Shown: positions 27,029-35,634, numbered from the stretch's first letter. The stretch is 64,000 nt of DNA from Ruminiclostridium hungatei (GCF_002051585.1 NZ_MZGX01000026.1:29114-93113); one strand, 5' to 3'. Made by a program: numbers and translations. The notes: a model not told the origin generated them from the letters alone.

Positions 27029-28225
27029 ATGAAAAACAAACAGAAGCAGCTTGTTTCCAGTACTGAAATATGGGCGGCAATGCTCATTTATATTACTGCC
27101 GATGCAATGACAGCCCCTATTGGAGGACAGGCCGGAAATATGTCCTGGTTTTCAATATTGATTGCAATAGTGGTGAGTCTGGGTATAACCTGGGTTTATT
27201 CACAACTCGCAGATAAAAACTCCGGGAAATCCATCACCGGTATAGCAGAAGGGTTGATGGGCAAATGGTTTGGAAAGGTTATTGCCTTTGTATATGGCTG
27301 GTTCAGCCTTGAGCTCAGCTCATACAACCTGAAAAACAACTGGCAGATGACCTCTATAGTTGCTCTTCCTAATACTCCGATTATAATAATCGCCATATTG
27401 GCCATGATTTTAGTCATATGGATAGCATATGGAGGCATTGAGACTATCGGCAGACTGTCTCTCATTTATATACCTGCACTGATAGCTTTTTTGGGGATTG
27501 CATTTTTACTGCTGAGCAGAGATTTTAATATTAAGAATTTCCTTCCAATTATTGAAGTTGACTGGCGCAAAATATTTTATGCCTCATTTCAAGTTACTAC
27601 CTTACCTCTTTTACTCAGCATTGTATTTGTAATGATTTTTCCAAGTATTAATAAAAAGGGCAATGTAAAAAAGCCGGCTTTATATGCCATTTTAACAGGG
27701 GGATTTCTTATTTTCCTGGCGGATGTACTGTATGTCCTGGTGCTGGGCCCTCTTGTCCCAAACCTTACCTACCCGGGCTATACCACCTTTTCCTATGTAG
27801 AAGCGGCTGATTTTCTTGACCGTGCAGAAATTGTTCTGTACAGCCTGTTTATTTCAATCAGCATCATTGAAATAAGCATTTCACTATATGTGGCCGCCCT
27901 TTGCTTTGCGGACCTTTTTGGGCTGAAGAATTACAGGATATTGCTGATACCTCTGGGATTTTTAACCCTGGAGCAATCTTTATTTATTGTTAAAAATCAC
28001 TCCGACCATATCAGCCTGGCTCAATATGGCTGGCCCTGGTATGCAATAATTTTTCAGTTCCTGATACCGCTTTTCCTGCTGATAGTATCTGCTTTCAAAA
28101 AGGGCAAGGAACCCGGAAAGGGAAATTCAAACACAAATGCAAACACAAATGAAAATGAGAATGTAAACACAAATACAAACCCAAATACAATCGGTAATAA
28201 AACGGAAACTGAAAGTGGAAACTGA
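27029..28225 (+). CDS. gerKB: Spore germination permease, GerB/GerKB family
   Basis: A 398-aa APC-superfamily membrane protein with ten hydrophobic segments, the germinant-binding B subunit. It starts QLVSSTEIWAAMLIYITADA, typical of endospore germination permeases. The C-terminal 35 residues are a hydrophilic tail of repeated Asn-Thr/Asn-Glu units, not part of the family core. It is encoded divergently from gerKA across a 189-bp gap, whereas the usual arrangement is a single A-C-B or A-B-C operon. AGGAGG lies before the ATG. Confidence 0.93.
   Translation: MKNKQKQLVSSTEIWAAMLIYITADAMTAPIGGQAGNMSWFSILIAIVVSLGITWVYSQLADKNSGKSITGIAEGLMGKWFGKVIAFVYGWFSLELSSYNLKNNWQMTSIVALPNTPIIIIAILAMILVIWIAYGGIETIGRLSLIYIPALIAFLGIAFLLLSRDFNIKNFLPIIEVDWRKIFYASFQVTTLPLLLSIVFVMIFPSINKKGNVKKPALYAILTGGFLIFLADVLYVLVLGPLVPNLTYPGYTTFSYVEAADFLDRAEIVLYSLFISISIIEISISLYVAALCFADLFGLKNYRILLIPLGFLTLEQSLFIVKNHSDHISLAQYGWPWYAIIFQFLIPLFLLIVSAFKKGKEPGKGNSNTNANTNENENVNTNTNPNTIGNKTETESGN
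28126..28196 (+). repeat. Asn/Thr-coding imperfect repeat
   Basis: Near-repeats of AACACAAATGC / AACACAAATAC units code for the Asn-rich C-terminal tail of the germination permease. It is low-complexity and a likely site of length variation between strains. Confidence 0.6.
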
Positions 28226-28248
28226 AATAAAAGCCTGAAGTAAGGCCA

Positions 28249-29754
28249 TTACAGACTTTCAGTGTTATCCACCACTACTGCCGGCTTGAAACCGCTATTT
28301 GCAGCAATCTGCTTTCCCCCGTCCCCAGCTTCTCTTTTAAACAGAAAACACAAGGGAATTGCAATCAATACGATAATTACCGAAATAAAGTACACATCAT
28401 TTATACCCATTACAAAGGCCTTGTCATTCAGCAGTACCTTACTCATATGTACCGCTGTGTCTGCCTGGCTCAAATCAACTGCATGCTGCTTTGCTAAAAA
28501 GCTCAGAAGGGATGTGAAAATGCCTATTGACAGACAGCCGATACTCTGTGCTACCCAGTTGTTAACTGCCGAACCGTTTCCTGCAAGCTTCCTGTCCAGG
28601 GATGACATGCCCAGATTTGTCACCGGAGCCGTAGCGAAAGCTATCCCCACATTCCGCAATGTCATGCACATAATTATATAAATATGGCTGCTCTCCAGTG
28701 AGAGCTGTGAAAGTAAATATGAGCCGGCCGCCATGGAAATGATGCCGCCCACCACAAAAATACGCGGGTCCACACGGTTATACAGCCTGCCCACAACCAG
28801 CATGCACAATGCCATGGCCAGAGAGGGCGGAAGCAAAACAAGCCCTGCGTCCAAAGCAGAAATATGCTGGGCATTCTGCAGGAATAGGGGTGTAAGCAAA
28901 GAGCCGGCATAAAGGCCCATCGTGATGACACTTCTTATAATTACACTGATGGTAAAACCCTTGTACTTAAATATTTCAAAATTTAAAATTGGATTCCTGG
29001 CATGTTTTTCTCTGAAAATGAATACTGCCAAAAGTACCAGTCCTGCTGAGAAAAATGAAATTGTCTCCTTTGAAGTCCATCCCCATTGAGCAGCTTCACT
29101 GAAAGCAGTCAAAATCAAAACGCTCGCTGTCAGACATGCCGAAAAACCCAGAAGGTCAAACCCGGCAGGAGGGTTCAGCTTATAGTAAGGCACAGCTTTG
29201 ACAACCAGAATTATGGCCACAATGCCAATGGGAATGTTCATTAAAAATATAGCCTTCCAATTAAAGTTTTGTATTATCCAACCGCTTATGGTGGGCCCGA
29301 AGGCGGGAGCCAGCATAGCCGAAAGACTCCACAGGCTTATAGCCATGGCCTGCTTCTTCCGTGGCGCAACCTGGTAAATGATAGACATGGTTGAAGGTAC
29401 TGCAAATCCGTTAAAAGCTCCCTGCAATATCCGAAAAGCCACCAGGGATTGGATATTCCATGACAGGGCGCACAATAAGGAGCACAGGGTGAATCCTATA
29501 ATTGAAATTAAATAGGTTGTCTTATAGCTGAATCTTTCTCCAAAATAACAGGTTACAGGTGCAATTATTCCCGTTGACAGCATAAAGCCTGTCATTGCCC
29601 ACTTCACTGTATCCAGGCCGGTATTGAAATGTTCCATCAAATAAGGTACGGCAATATTTATAGTGCTTGAGGCAAGGGTCATAAGAAAAGCGCCTGTGAC
29701 TATGGCAACCATCAGCAAGCCATATCCCGGCTCTTTTTGTTCAGTATTTTCCAT
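28249..29754 (-). CDS. DHA2-family MFS drug efflux transporter (EmrB/QacA type)
   Basis: A 501-aa permease with about 14 hydrophobic segments, typical of the 14-helix DHA2 group. It has the antiporter motif region ILQGAFNGFAVPSTMSIIYQ and GPTISGWIIQNFNWKAIF. It is expected to export lipophilic drugs using the proton gradient. The ATG has GGAG 7 nt upstream. It is divergent from a padR gene, and two padR-type operators lie in the shared 136-bp interval, so it is probably repressed by PadR. Confidence 0.9.
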   Translation of the reverse strand: MENTEQKEPGYGLLMVAIVTGAFLMTLASSTINIAVPYLMEHFNTGLDTVKWAMTGFMLSTGIIAPVTCYFGERFSYKTTYLISIIGFTLCSLLCALSWNIQSLVAFRILQGAFNGFAVPSTMSIIYQVAPRKKQAMAISLWSLSAMLAPAFGPTISGWIIQNFNWKAIFLMNIPIGIVAIILVVKAVPYYKLNPPAGFDLLGFSACLTASVLILTAFSEAAQWGWTSKETISFFSAGLVLLAVFIFREKHARNPILNFEIFKYKGFTISVIIRSVITMGLYAGSLLTPLFLQNAQHISALDAGLVLLPPSLAMALCMLVVGRLYNRVDPRIFVVGGIISMAAGSYLLSQLSLESSHIYIIMCMTLRNVGIAFATAPVTNLGMSSLDRKLAGNGSAVNNWVAQSIGCLSIGIFTSLLSFLAKQHAVDLSQADTAVHMSKVLLNDKAFVMGINDVYFISVIIVLIAIPLCFLFKREAGDGGKQIAANSGFKPAVVVDNTESL

Positions 29755-29811
29755 TAATGCGCTCCAATCATAACTGCATTAGGTAATTTGTCAGTTAATT
29801 AATTAATTGAT

Positions 29812-29833
29812 TATATGTCAATAATGACATATA
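29812..29833. promoter_or_regulatory. PadR operator 1
   Basis: Perfect inverted repeat TATATGTCA-ATAA-TGACATATA between the efflux gene and padR. The ATGTCA/TGACAT core matches the ATGT-N-ACAT type of PadR sites. Confidence 0.75.
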
Positions 29834-29854
29834 ATATAATATGCCTGTTAAATA

Positions 29855-29876
29855 CATATGTCAATGATGACATATG
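29855..29876. promoter_or_regulatory. PadR operator 2
   Basis: Inverted repeat CATATGTCA-ATGA-TGACATATG, centred 43 bp from operator 1, about four helical turns away on the same DNA face. It ends just before the padR ribosome-binding site and so would also block padR itself. Confidence 0.75.
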
Positions 29877-29890
29877 AAAAGGAGAAATAT

Positions 29891-30514
29891 ATGAACAAAT
29901 TATCCTATGGATTACTGAGTTTCCTATCTACCGAACCGCTTACCGGCTATGATCTGATGCTTAAGCTGAACCAAATCTGGAACACCACTCATAGTGCCAT
30001 CTACCCACTGCTTGCAGAATTGGAAGAAAAAAAATATGTGGCTTACACAATTATCGGTCAGAACAGTAAACCGGATAAAAAGGTCTATGAAATTACCAAG
30101 GCGGGCAGAGAGGTGCTGAGGACCTGGATTGCCTCCCCCACGGATGAAGCCGTGCGAAAAGATGAAATGATGCTGAAGATTTATTGCATGCAGGGTCTGG
30201 ATAAGTTGACAATGGATAATTTACTTGACGAAATGGAAGCCAGATACCGCGCGCAGCTTGAAAAGTATACCCGTTCCCTGGAAAAAATCATTGCTTCAAA
30301 CAACAACAGATTTGATTCGTATAATTCTTCCAAATTCGGCACCTTTGTAATACTGCAAAAAGTAATCTGCGACATTAAAACGGGTATAAGCTGGTGCAAG
30401 TGGCTCCGAAGCTTGTGTAATAAAGCTTCTGCAATTGACTGTTCAAAAGACAGTTTTGAGAGCTTTGAGGAGTTAATGGAAAATTATCAAGTAAGCTCCA
30501 TAGGCAAATCTTGA
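29891..30514 (+). CDS. PadR family transcriptional regulator
   Basis: A 207-aa protein. The winged helix (SYGLLSFLSTEPLTGYDLM ... HSAIYPLLAELEEKKYV) occupies residues 3-60, followed by EITKAGREVL and a helical C-terminal dimerisation arm of the PadR-s2 (VirD-like) group. The start at 29891 has AAAAGGAG 7 nt upstream; the frame is open upstream, but that part overlaps the operator. It is paired with the divergent efflux pump. Confidence 0.9.
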   Translation: MNKLSYGLLSFLSTEPLTGYDLMLKLNQIWNTTHSAIYPLLAELEEKKYVAYTIIGQNSKPDKKVYEITKAGREVLRTWIASPTDEAVRKDEMMLKIYCMQGLDKLTMDNLLDEMEARYRAQLEKYTRSLEKIIASNNNRFDSYNSSKFGTFVILQKVICDIKTGISWCKWLRSLCNKASAIDCSKDSFESFEELMENYQVSSIGKS

Positions 30515-30542
30515 GTGTAGACTTTACCAGATTTTATATCAG

Positions 30543-30567
30543 AAAGACCGGCGTTGATTCCGGCCTT
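30543..30567. terminator. Weak shared terminator between padR and gdx
   Basis: The arms AAGACCGG and CCGGCCTT (one mismatch) are placed between the convergent ends of padR and the SMR gene. T-runs on either side are short. Confidence 0.4.
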
Positions 30568-30571
30568 CGCT

Positions 30572-30892
30572 TTATACATCAGATACGATTTTCAGTCCTA
30601 TTATGCCTATAACAATAAGTGCCACAAATACTAATCTTATAAGCTCAACGGGCTCCTTGAACAGCATTATTCCCAGAATCACAGTCCCCACCGTACCTAT
30701 ACCTGTCCAGACAGCATATGCCGTCCCCAAAGGAAGGTTTTTCAATGCCAAAGATAAAAAGTAAAAGCTCGCTATCATTCCTATTATAGTCAATATACCA
30801 TGTACTAATTTCGTAAATCCTTGGGAATACTTCAGCCCAACAGCCCAGCACGTTTCAAGCAGCCCGGCAATAACCAGTAATATCCAATTCAT
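30572..30892 (-). CDS. gdx: SMR-family guanidinium exporter
   Basis: A 106-aa, four-helix small multidrug resistance protein. GLLETCWAVGLKYS (the essential Glu in helix 1) and AVWTGIGTVGT are the signature of the SugE/Gdx branch, which exchanges guanidinium for protons, rather than the EmrE branch. The start at 30892 has AGGAGG 7 nt upstream. A guanidine-I riboswitch with terminator precedes it and fixes the physiological substrate as guanidinium. Confidence 0.93.
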   Translation of the reverse strand: MNWILLVIAGLLETCWAVGLKYSQGFTKLVHGILTIIGMIASFYFLSLALKNLPLGTAYAVWTGIGTVGTVILGIMLFKEPVELIRLVFVALIVIGIIGLKIVSDV

Positions 30893-30920
30893 TTTTTCAC
30901 CTCCTTTCATGCCAAAAAAC

Positions 30921-30957
30921 AAAAAAACCCGGAAGATACTTATAATATCTCCCAGGC
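30921..30957 (-). terminator. Expression-platform terminator of the guanidine-I riboswitch
   Basis: On the minus strand CCTGGGAGATA pairs with TATCTTCCGGG around TTATAAG and is followed by seven T. The 5' arm is also part of the aptamer (AAAAGCC.GGGAGA), so ligand binding should prevent the terminator from forming. Confidence 0.85.
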
Positions 30958-31036
30958 TTTTATCCTTCCGTGTACACAGGTACTGTGGTTTTATCTCGGT
31001 CCAGACCAGAGCTTTGCAGAACTGCGGAACCCTATA
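30937..31036 (-). ncRNA. Guanidine-I (ykkC) riboswitch aptamer
   Basis: The minus strand holds in order TAGGGTTCCGC, CTGGTCTGGACCGAGA, ACACGGAAGGATAAAAGCC and TGGGAGATA. These are the conserved blocks of the ykkC-I/guanidine-I class (AGGGUUCCG, GGUCCGAGAG, ACACGG, AAAAGCCCGGGAGA). It precedes the guanidinium exporter, the best-known target gene of this class. Confidence 0.92.
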
Positions 31037-31070
31037 AAACTTTTTTATATGAAATTTTCTTACTTTAATA

Positions 31071-31099
31071 ATAATACCATATGGCTTTGGTATTTTCAA
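31071..31099 (-). promoter_or_regulatory. Promoter of the riboswitch-gdx transcript
   Basis: TTGAAA (31099-31094), a 17-bp spacer and TATTAT (31076-31071) on the minus strand place the start of transcription about 30 nt before the aptamer. Confidence 0.65.
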
Positions 31100-31158
31100 T
31101 TAATACAAGTCAGTTTTCATTGCTATCATAATAAACCCTTTCAAAGTCCATGGCTTAT

Positions 31159-32694
31159 TTACTTTAAAAGAAACAGCAATTCCCTTATAAGACCGGGTGA
31201 AAGCGTTTCCTTTTGTTTCTCTATTAACATTTGAATTTTGTCAATCTGCCGGCCGTTTGCCTGTACAAACGACCTGTTGAAATCAAATATCCAATTTTGG
31301 ATGGACTGTAAAGCCAGTTTTAAAACGTTATCTTCTTCATAGGATAAGGCTTCCAGCATATAAATCAATCGTCCCCACTTTGAAGCCTTGAAAAGAATAG
31401 CCATACATTTAATCTTCGTATACTCGTATGGCGTTTCCTTAAAAATCTCAAAAACCCTGACATAATCCGCAATGTTATATTTAACAATTAGTTTTTGAGC
31501 GGTTTTAACAACTCCTAACCTGCTGTCAGTGAGCTTTTCCGTAATAAGAGTTTTGTATTTTTCACTATCCAGCCTCATTAATGAGATTAGCGCTGCCCTA
31601 ACTACGGTAATTCGACTATCTTTAAGATAACCTTCAAGGATTTCTGTGTCCTCTGCCTGCCCTGTCTCTCCTAATCCTAAAATAGCAGCTGCAGTAAATT
31701 GTTCAATGTTTCTTACATACACTGACCGAAAATCAAAATCCAATGAATGTTGTTTGATAATATTCCGAGCCAATGCTCTTACATATGCATCCTTATCAAG
31801 AAGCATTTTCATTGAAATGTCATAAATATTCTCATATTGTTTATCTTGAAGATATTGCAAAGCTAAAATACGGTTGCGTGCAAATTTATCCTTCAACATG
31901 ATATATGAAGCTTCTATCATATCTTGACTGGTTTTACGCAATCTCTCGAATAATATTGTCCGTAAAAAGGGCTCCGGTTCATGTTTTAATTGACTAAGCG
32001 CCTGTTCAATGTCTGGTTGAGAAGCTTCAAACAATGCACCTATACAAATTCTGCGGGTTCTAAGATTATCACTTTGCAAGCCTTTGTTTAAATCTTCCTT
32101 ATGTTCTTGACTAACAAGCTTATCAAAAAACTTTTGGGTATATTCGCCATGGGACCCCCGACTGCTCCACTTCAGTTTTTCAGCAAATGGCAACGCAGCG
32201 AGCATCTCGCCTTCAGACAGGTTTTGCAGCCTCTTATCAAAAGCTTTACCGGCAGCTTGACGAACCTGTAAAACCCAATCGTTTTGCCGTAAAATGACAT
32301 ATGGCAATGTGCCGTCATAGTCTCCCAACCTATGGACGGCTTTCTCCCGAATATAGCCATTTGGGTTAAAGGATGCGAATATCAATACTGCTTTTCGCTC
32401 CTCTGTATTCATAGATGATGTAATAAAATTATCTACCTTTTGTTCGCGCCAATCTATACTCCACTCCATTGAGGTAGTCTGTCTCATTTGCGTATCAATC
32501 CGGATAATATCATCAAACTCAAAACTTTTTAGTACATTGTTCAAGGCTTTGGCAGCCAGAAGTTTAGATTGGGAATCTTCTTCGCTGAAAACGCAGAAAA
32601 TCAAAGAAAGCCTCCTCCGGTCTCCTTCATTTAAAGCATTTATGTTCCCCTCCAGATGCTTACCAAACCAACCTCGTTTTTTCTTCCAAAACAT
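31159..32694 (-). CDS. HEAT-repeat protein of unknown function
   Basis: A 511-aa soluble protein built of repeated helical pairs of HEAT type (for example SNPNGYIREKAVHRLGDYD, LLDKDAYVRALARNII and DSRLGVVKTAQKLIVKY), suggesting a protein-interaction scaffold. The start is FWKKKRGWFGKHL, basic and aromatic, which could touch the membrane, but there is no transmembrane helix. The ATG at 32694 has AGGAGG 8 nt upstream. It has no operon partner and no recognised catalytic motif. Confidence 0.65.
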   Translation of the reverse strand: MFWKKKRGWFGKHLEGNINALNEGDRRRLSLIFCVFSEEDSQSKLLAAKALNNVLKSFEFDDIIRIDTQMRQTTSMEWSIDWREQKVDNFITSSMNTEERKAVLIFASFNPNGYIREKAVHRLGDYDGTLPYVILRQNDWVLQVRQAAGKAFDKRLQNLSEGEMLAALPFAEKLKWSSRGSHGEYTQKFFDKLVSQEHKEDLNKGLQSDNLRTRRICIGALFEASQPDIEQALSQLKHEPEPFLRTILFERLRKTSQDMIEASYIMLKDKFARNRILALQYLQDKQYENIYDISMKMLLDKDAYVRALARNIIKQHSLDFDFRSVYVRNIEQFTAAAILGLGETGQAEDTEILEGYLKDSRITVVRAALISLMRLDSEKYKTLITEKLTDSRLGVVKTAQKLIVKYNIADYVRVFEIFKETPYEYTKIKCMAILFKASKWGRLIYMLEALSYEEDNVLKLALQSIQNWIFDFNRSFVQANGRQIDKIQMLIEKQKETLSPGLIRELLFLLK

Positions 32695-32937
32695 GATATC
32701 ACCTCCTCTTTGCCAGGCTGTTAAAACTGATTGGCAAATCAATAATTATCTTCAACAAGTCATAGCCGCCTTTCTTTTGGGTATTATATAACAATTGGTA
32801 ATGACTGGATAGGACTAAATTTCTTATTAAAAAAACAAGATGCCGGTATGCATAATCCAGCTACCAGCACCTATATCCTCTTCTTGCATAATTACCTCAA
32901 ACCTTTATGTTACAGGGCTTTCACACCATGTACCTTA

Positions 32938-32996
32938 CTACTGCTGTCCCAGCCCGACTCCTCCTGTTGCTGCCTTGAGCAGCGGCTATCGAAATA
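32938..32996 (-). pseudogene. Orphan, frameshifted copy of the ppdK 3' end
   Basis: The minus strand reads IAAAQ, then after a one-base shift AATGGVGLGQQ-stop. The intact ppdK in this window ends LAAAQAAIGGGGLGQK-stop in the same orientation 2.8 kb upstream. The match covers about 17 codons plus the stop region. Outside it (32743-33044) I see no gene in this 300-bp interval. Confidence 0.55.
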
Positions 32997-33044
32997 GATC
33001 AATCTCCACTTTTTCACATTATGGAACGCTTCAAATCATGCCTG

Positions 33045-34025
33045 TTATTTTTCTTTTATCGGTAGGAGCAAGTCTATTTGAATTGTAACGTTATCAGGGG
33101 AAAGCATGAATTTATTCATGTAATTAAGATGCTCTTCCATGCATTCTCTTTCTACTATTTGCTCTTTAAAATTCAATTCATACTTTTCATTATTCTGTGC
33201 CCAATTATATAGTTTAAACCATTCCTCGAAAGAACCCATAGGAATCATATACGCACAAAACAATCCGCCTGCAAATTGTTTTTTTGTAAAGGGCGGCTTT
33301 ACTTCAAACTCGTCTGGAATTGTAACCCATCTTTCATATCCATGGTCACTTCCATCTGGCATATTACCGTTTGGGTTGTTAAATCCATAATGCCTGAAAT
33401 CGGGCTTCACTTCATACAGCTTTGTTTCTCTGATAAAATTATGCAGCAAATTTCCGCTTTCAAGTTCGGCGGCACCGCCTGTACAATGAATACTTGCTAC
33501 CTCAGCGGGGGGCAGATAAATGATTCTTACCTCCCTGTCCTGCAATTTGTTCAGGCTGTCATTTGCTTTGTCTAACTCATCCATTGACTTTTCCTCCTTA
33601 AAATTAATCTTAGTAAGTAGTAAAGGCTCAACAATTTTTAAGATATCATTGTCATGGAGCAAATCCAATTTGACATTGATTTTTTCACTCTCATTCAAAC
33701 GTGCAACTAGCGATTGCAAAATGGTTTTAATGGTAGTAAGAGCTGTTATTTCAATATCAAGTTCGGCAATATTTTTTTGAAATACTTCAATAATATGCGA
33801 CTTTTCGCTATTTTCAAAAATAGATTTTATCTGTTTCAGAGGAATCCGCAGTTTTCGCAGTACAATTATCTGCTGCAGACGCCTTACAGCAGTTTCATCG
33901 TATATACGATAAGCATAGTCTTCTTTCTTTTGACTCTGTATAAGCTCTATTTGTTCATAATAACGAAGCGTTCTTGTTGAAATATTTAAGTTTCGTGATA
34001 CTTCGCTGATTGTTAATAACCCCAT
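33045..34025 (-). CDS. MerR family regulator with GyrI-like effector domain
   Basis: A 326-aa protein. The N-terminal MerR DNA-binding part (LTISEVSRNLNISTRTLRYYEQ, residues 3-25, then wing and coiled coil to about 110) is joined through a linker to a GyrI/BmrR-like ligand domain (IYLPPAEVASIHCTGG to the end). Such domains bind cationic or planar drugs. The ATG at 34025 has GGAGG 7 nt upstream. Its own promoter has the 19-bp MerR spacer, so it is probably autoregulated. No transporter is adjacent. Confidence 0.88.
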   Translation of the reverse strand: MGLLTISEVSRNLNISTRTLRYYEQIELIQSQKKEDYAYRIYDETAVRRLQQIIVLRKLRIPLKQIKSIFENSEKSHIIEVFQKNIAELDIEITALTTIKTILQSLVARLNESEKINVKLDLLHDNDILKIVEPLLLTKINFKEEKSMDELDKANDSLNKLQDREVRIIYLPPAEVASIHCTGGAAELESGNLLHNFIRETKLYEVKPDFRHYGFNNPNGNMPDGSDHGYERWVTIPDEFEVKPPFTKKQFAGGLFCAYMIPMGSFEEWFKLYNWAQNNEKYELNFKEQIVERECMEEHLNYMNKFMLSPDNVTIQIDLLLPIKEK

Positions 34026-34048
34026 GCCTTTACCTCCTTTCCTTATTA

Positions 34049-34079
34049 AGCATAAAGGACGACACGACGTCAAAGTCAA
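34049..34079 (-). promoter_or_regulatory. MerR-type promoter with 19-bp spacer
   Basis: TTGACT (34079-34074) and TATGCT (34054-34049) are 19 bp apart on the minus strand; the spacer contains GACG-TCGTGT-CGTC. This geometry is typical of promoters controlled by MerR regulators, here the gene it drives. Confidence 0.65.
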
Positions 34080-34378
34080 TAGTTTTTTGAATTTACTTTT
34101 ATACTGTTCTCAAGCCTTTCCTCATGTGAAATTTTACCTGCATCAGGCAAAATCTCGTTGCCCTGTATAAACTTTTGAAATGTGGCTCGTTTATGGTGTA
34201 TACCTCCACAGCGAGGTTACGGTCAATCCAGAACATCTGTTTTGCATTAAATTGTATGCCATATTCTGTTATGAGTCAAGCTCTTATTAAAAAACAAGGA
34301 AAGCCGGCCCAGGAGTCGGATTTGCAGCTTTTTATGAAGCTATGATATGCTTGAAATGGCGGTAACCTTATCCTCCTG

Positions 34379-35338
34379 CTAATCGGCTTCTATGTAATAT
34401 TGAAATCCAGCCTCAATAATAATTTTGATCGTATCTTCTATGTCTTGCCCATCAGCGGTCAAATATCCGGAGGCAAAAATGGAATCTACCGCACAAAACA
34501 TTTCTTTTTCCTTTCCCTTCAAATATACTTCTCTTCCGGCAGCACAGCGTATATCTGATTTCGGAGTTAATAGACGGGCAAGACATAGTACCTTCAGACA
34601 ATACTCAGCAGACAGAAGCGAAGTATCCGTATTTCCCAAGGCCGTCCCCTTTATTGGTATCAGGAAATTGATTGGCACTGATTGAGGATTAATTTCCCGT
34701 ATTTCGAAAAGCATATCCACAACGTCTATCTTTTTTTCCCCAAGACCTATAATACCGCCGCAGCAAATTTCAAACCCCATACCTTGCAGCATTTTAATGT
34801 TGTCTATTCTCCCTTGATAGGTGTGCGTCGTGCAGATGTTCGGGTAATAATTTCTGCTTGTATTCAGATTATGGTTTATCCTGTTGACTCCTGCTTCTTT
34901 CAGCTTTTTAGCTTGTCCCGAAGTTAAGAAACCGATAGAGCAGCAGATTTGAGTATTTGTTCCGTTTTTTAATTCTCTGACACGATTGGCAAACTCGTTT
35001 ATCTCGGAATCAGTAAAACGTATGCCGCTTAATCCGATACAATGCCTCGAAAGTCTTTTTTCCCGAACAATATAGTTGTCCGCCAGTAGTTTGCCATATG
35101 ATATCAGCTTGTATTTTTCAATACTTGATTTGGAATTATTAGATTGCGCGCAATAAGCGCAGTTCTGCGAACAATCCCCGCTCCGCGCATTTGTAAGAAG
35201 CTGTATACCGACCATATTCCCTTTATGCTTTTTTCTGACAGCGAAAACAATATCCAGCAGCTCGGGCAGGTCAGCGTCAGGCAAATTGAGAATAGACAGG
35301 GCTTCTTCTTTGGACAGGTCATTAAAATTGTACAACAT
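34379..35338 (-). CDS. bioB: Biotin synthase (radical SAM)
   Basis: A 319-aa radical SAM enzyme that inserts sulfur into dethiobiotin. The 4Fe-4S motif CSQNCAYC is near residue 55. The family cysteines for the second cluster are present (RHCIGLSG, QICCSIGF, EICCGGIIGLGE), as are INHNLNTS and the Arg in RCAAGREVYL. The start at 35338 lies inside the end of the truncated bioY frame (17-bp overlap) with GGGGGG upstream. No other biotin-synthesis genes are nearby. It is expressed from the BirA-box promoter ahead of bioY. Confidence 0.9.
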   Translation of the reverse strand: MLYNFNDLSKEEALSILNLPDADLPELLDIVFAVRKKHKGNMVGIQLLTNARSGDCSQNCAYCAQSNNSKSSIEKYKLISYGKLLADNYIVREKRLSRHCIGLSGIRFTDSEINEFANRVRELKNGTNTQICCSIGFLTSGQAKKLKEAGVNRINHNLNTSRNYYPNICTTHTYQGRIDNIKMLQGMGFEICCGGIIGLGEKKIDVVDMLFEIREINPQSVPINFLIPIKGTALGNTDTSLLSAEYCLKVLCLARLLTPKSDIRCAAGREVYLKGKEKEMFCAVDSIFASGYLTADGQDIEDTIKIIIEAGFQYYIEAD

Positions 35339-35573
35339 TACTGCCCCCCATAAAACCTGAAAACACAGGCAACCCCACAGCTCCCGTGAAAGCAAAAATA
35401 ATCTGGCTCAACGCGCCAGATTTAGCTCCCAATAATCCCGCGGCGATAAAAGTTGAAATGTGTGCAAGATTTAGGGGAACAGGGCCGATTGGAATAGATA
35501 TTTGCGGCAATATTGCCGTCATGGCAGCAAACAAAGCGCATAACGCAAGTTCCTTAGTTTTGTTTTTTCTCAT
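35322..35573 (-). pseudogene. bioY: Truncated biotin transporter BioY, fused to bioB
   Basis: The 83-aa frame starts MRKNKTKELALCALFAAMTA and keeps the first three helices with ISIPIGPVPLNLAHISTF and AFTGAVGLPVFSGFMGG. Intact BioY has about 180-190 aa and continues after GF.GG with the glycine-rich GPTGGY segment and three more helices; here the frame ends after SNVVQF. The break sits exactly where bioB begins, so a deletion probably fused the two genes. The ATG at 35573 has GGAGGG upstream. It is unlikely to transport biotin. Confidence 0.75.
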
Positions 35574-35604
35574 AAAACCCTCCGAACTATAAGCTATGTT
35601 ATTC

Positions 35605-35634
35605 ATTATACACGCAAGAATTTCCTATTGTCAA
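35605..35634 (-). promoter_or_regulatory. bioY-bioB promoter
   Basis: TTGACA (35634-35629), an 18-bp spacer and TATAAT (35610-35605) are perfect hexamers on the minus strand. The -35 lies inside one arm of the BirA box. Confidence 0.8.

Noticed and set aside
34130..34275. A 45-codon open stretch on the minus strand between bioB and the MerR gene
   Set aside because: It has no start signal, no recognised family and a length expected by chance; the rest of 34080-34378 also shows nothing I can name.
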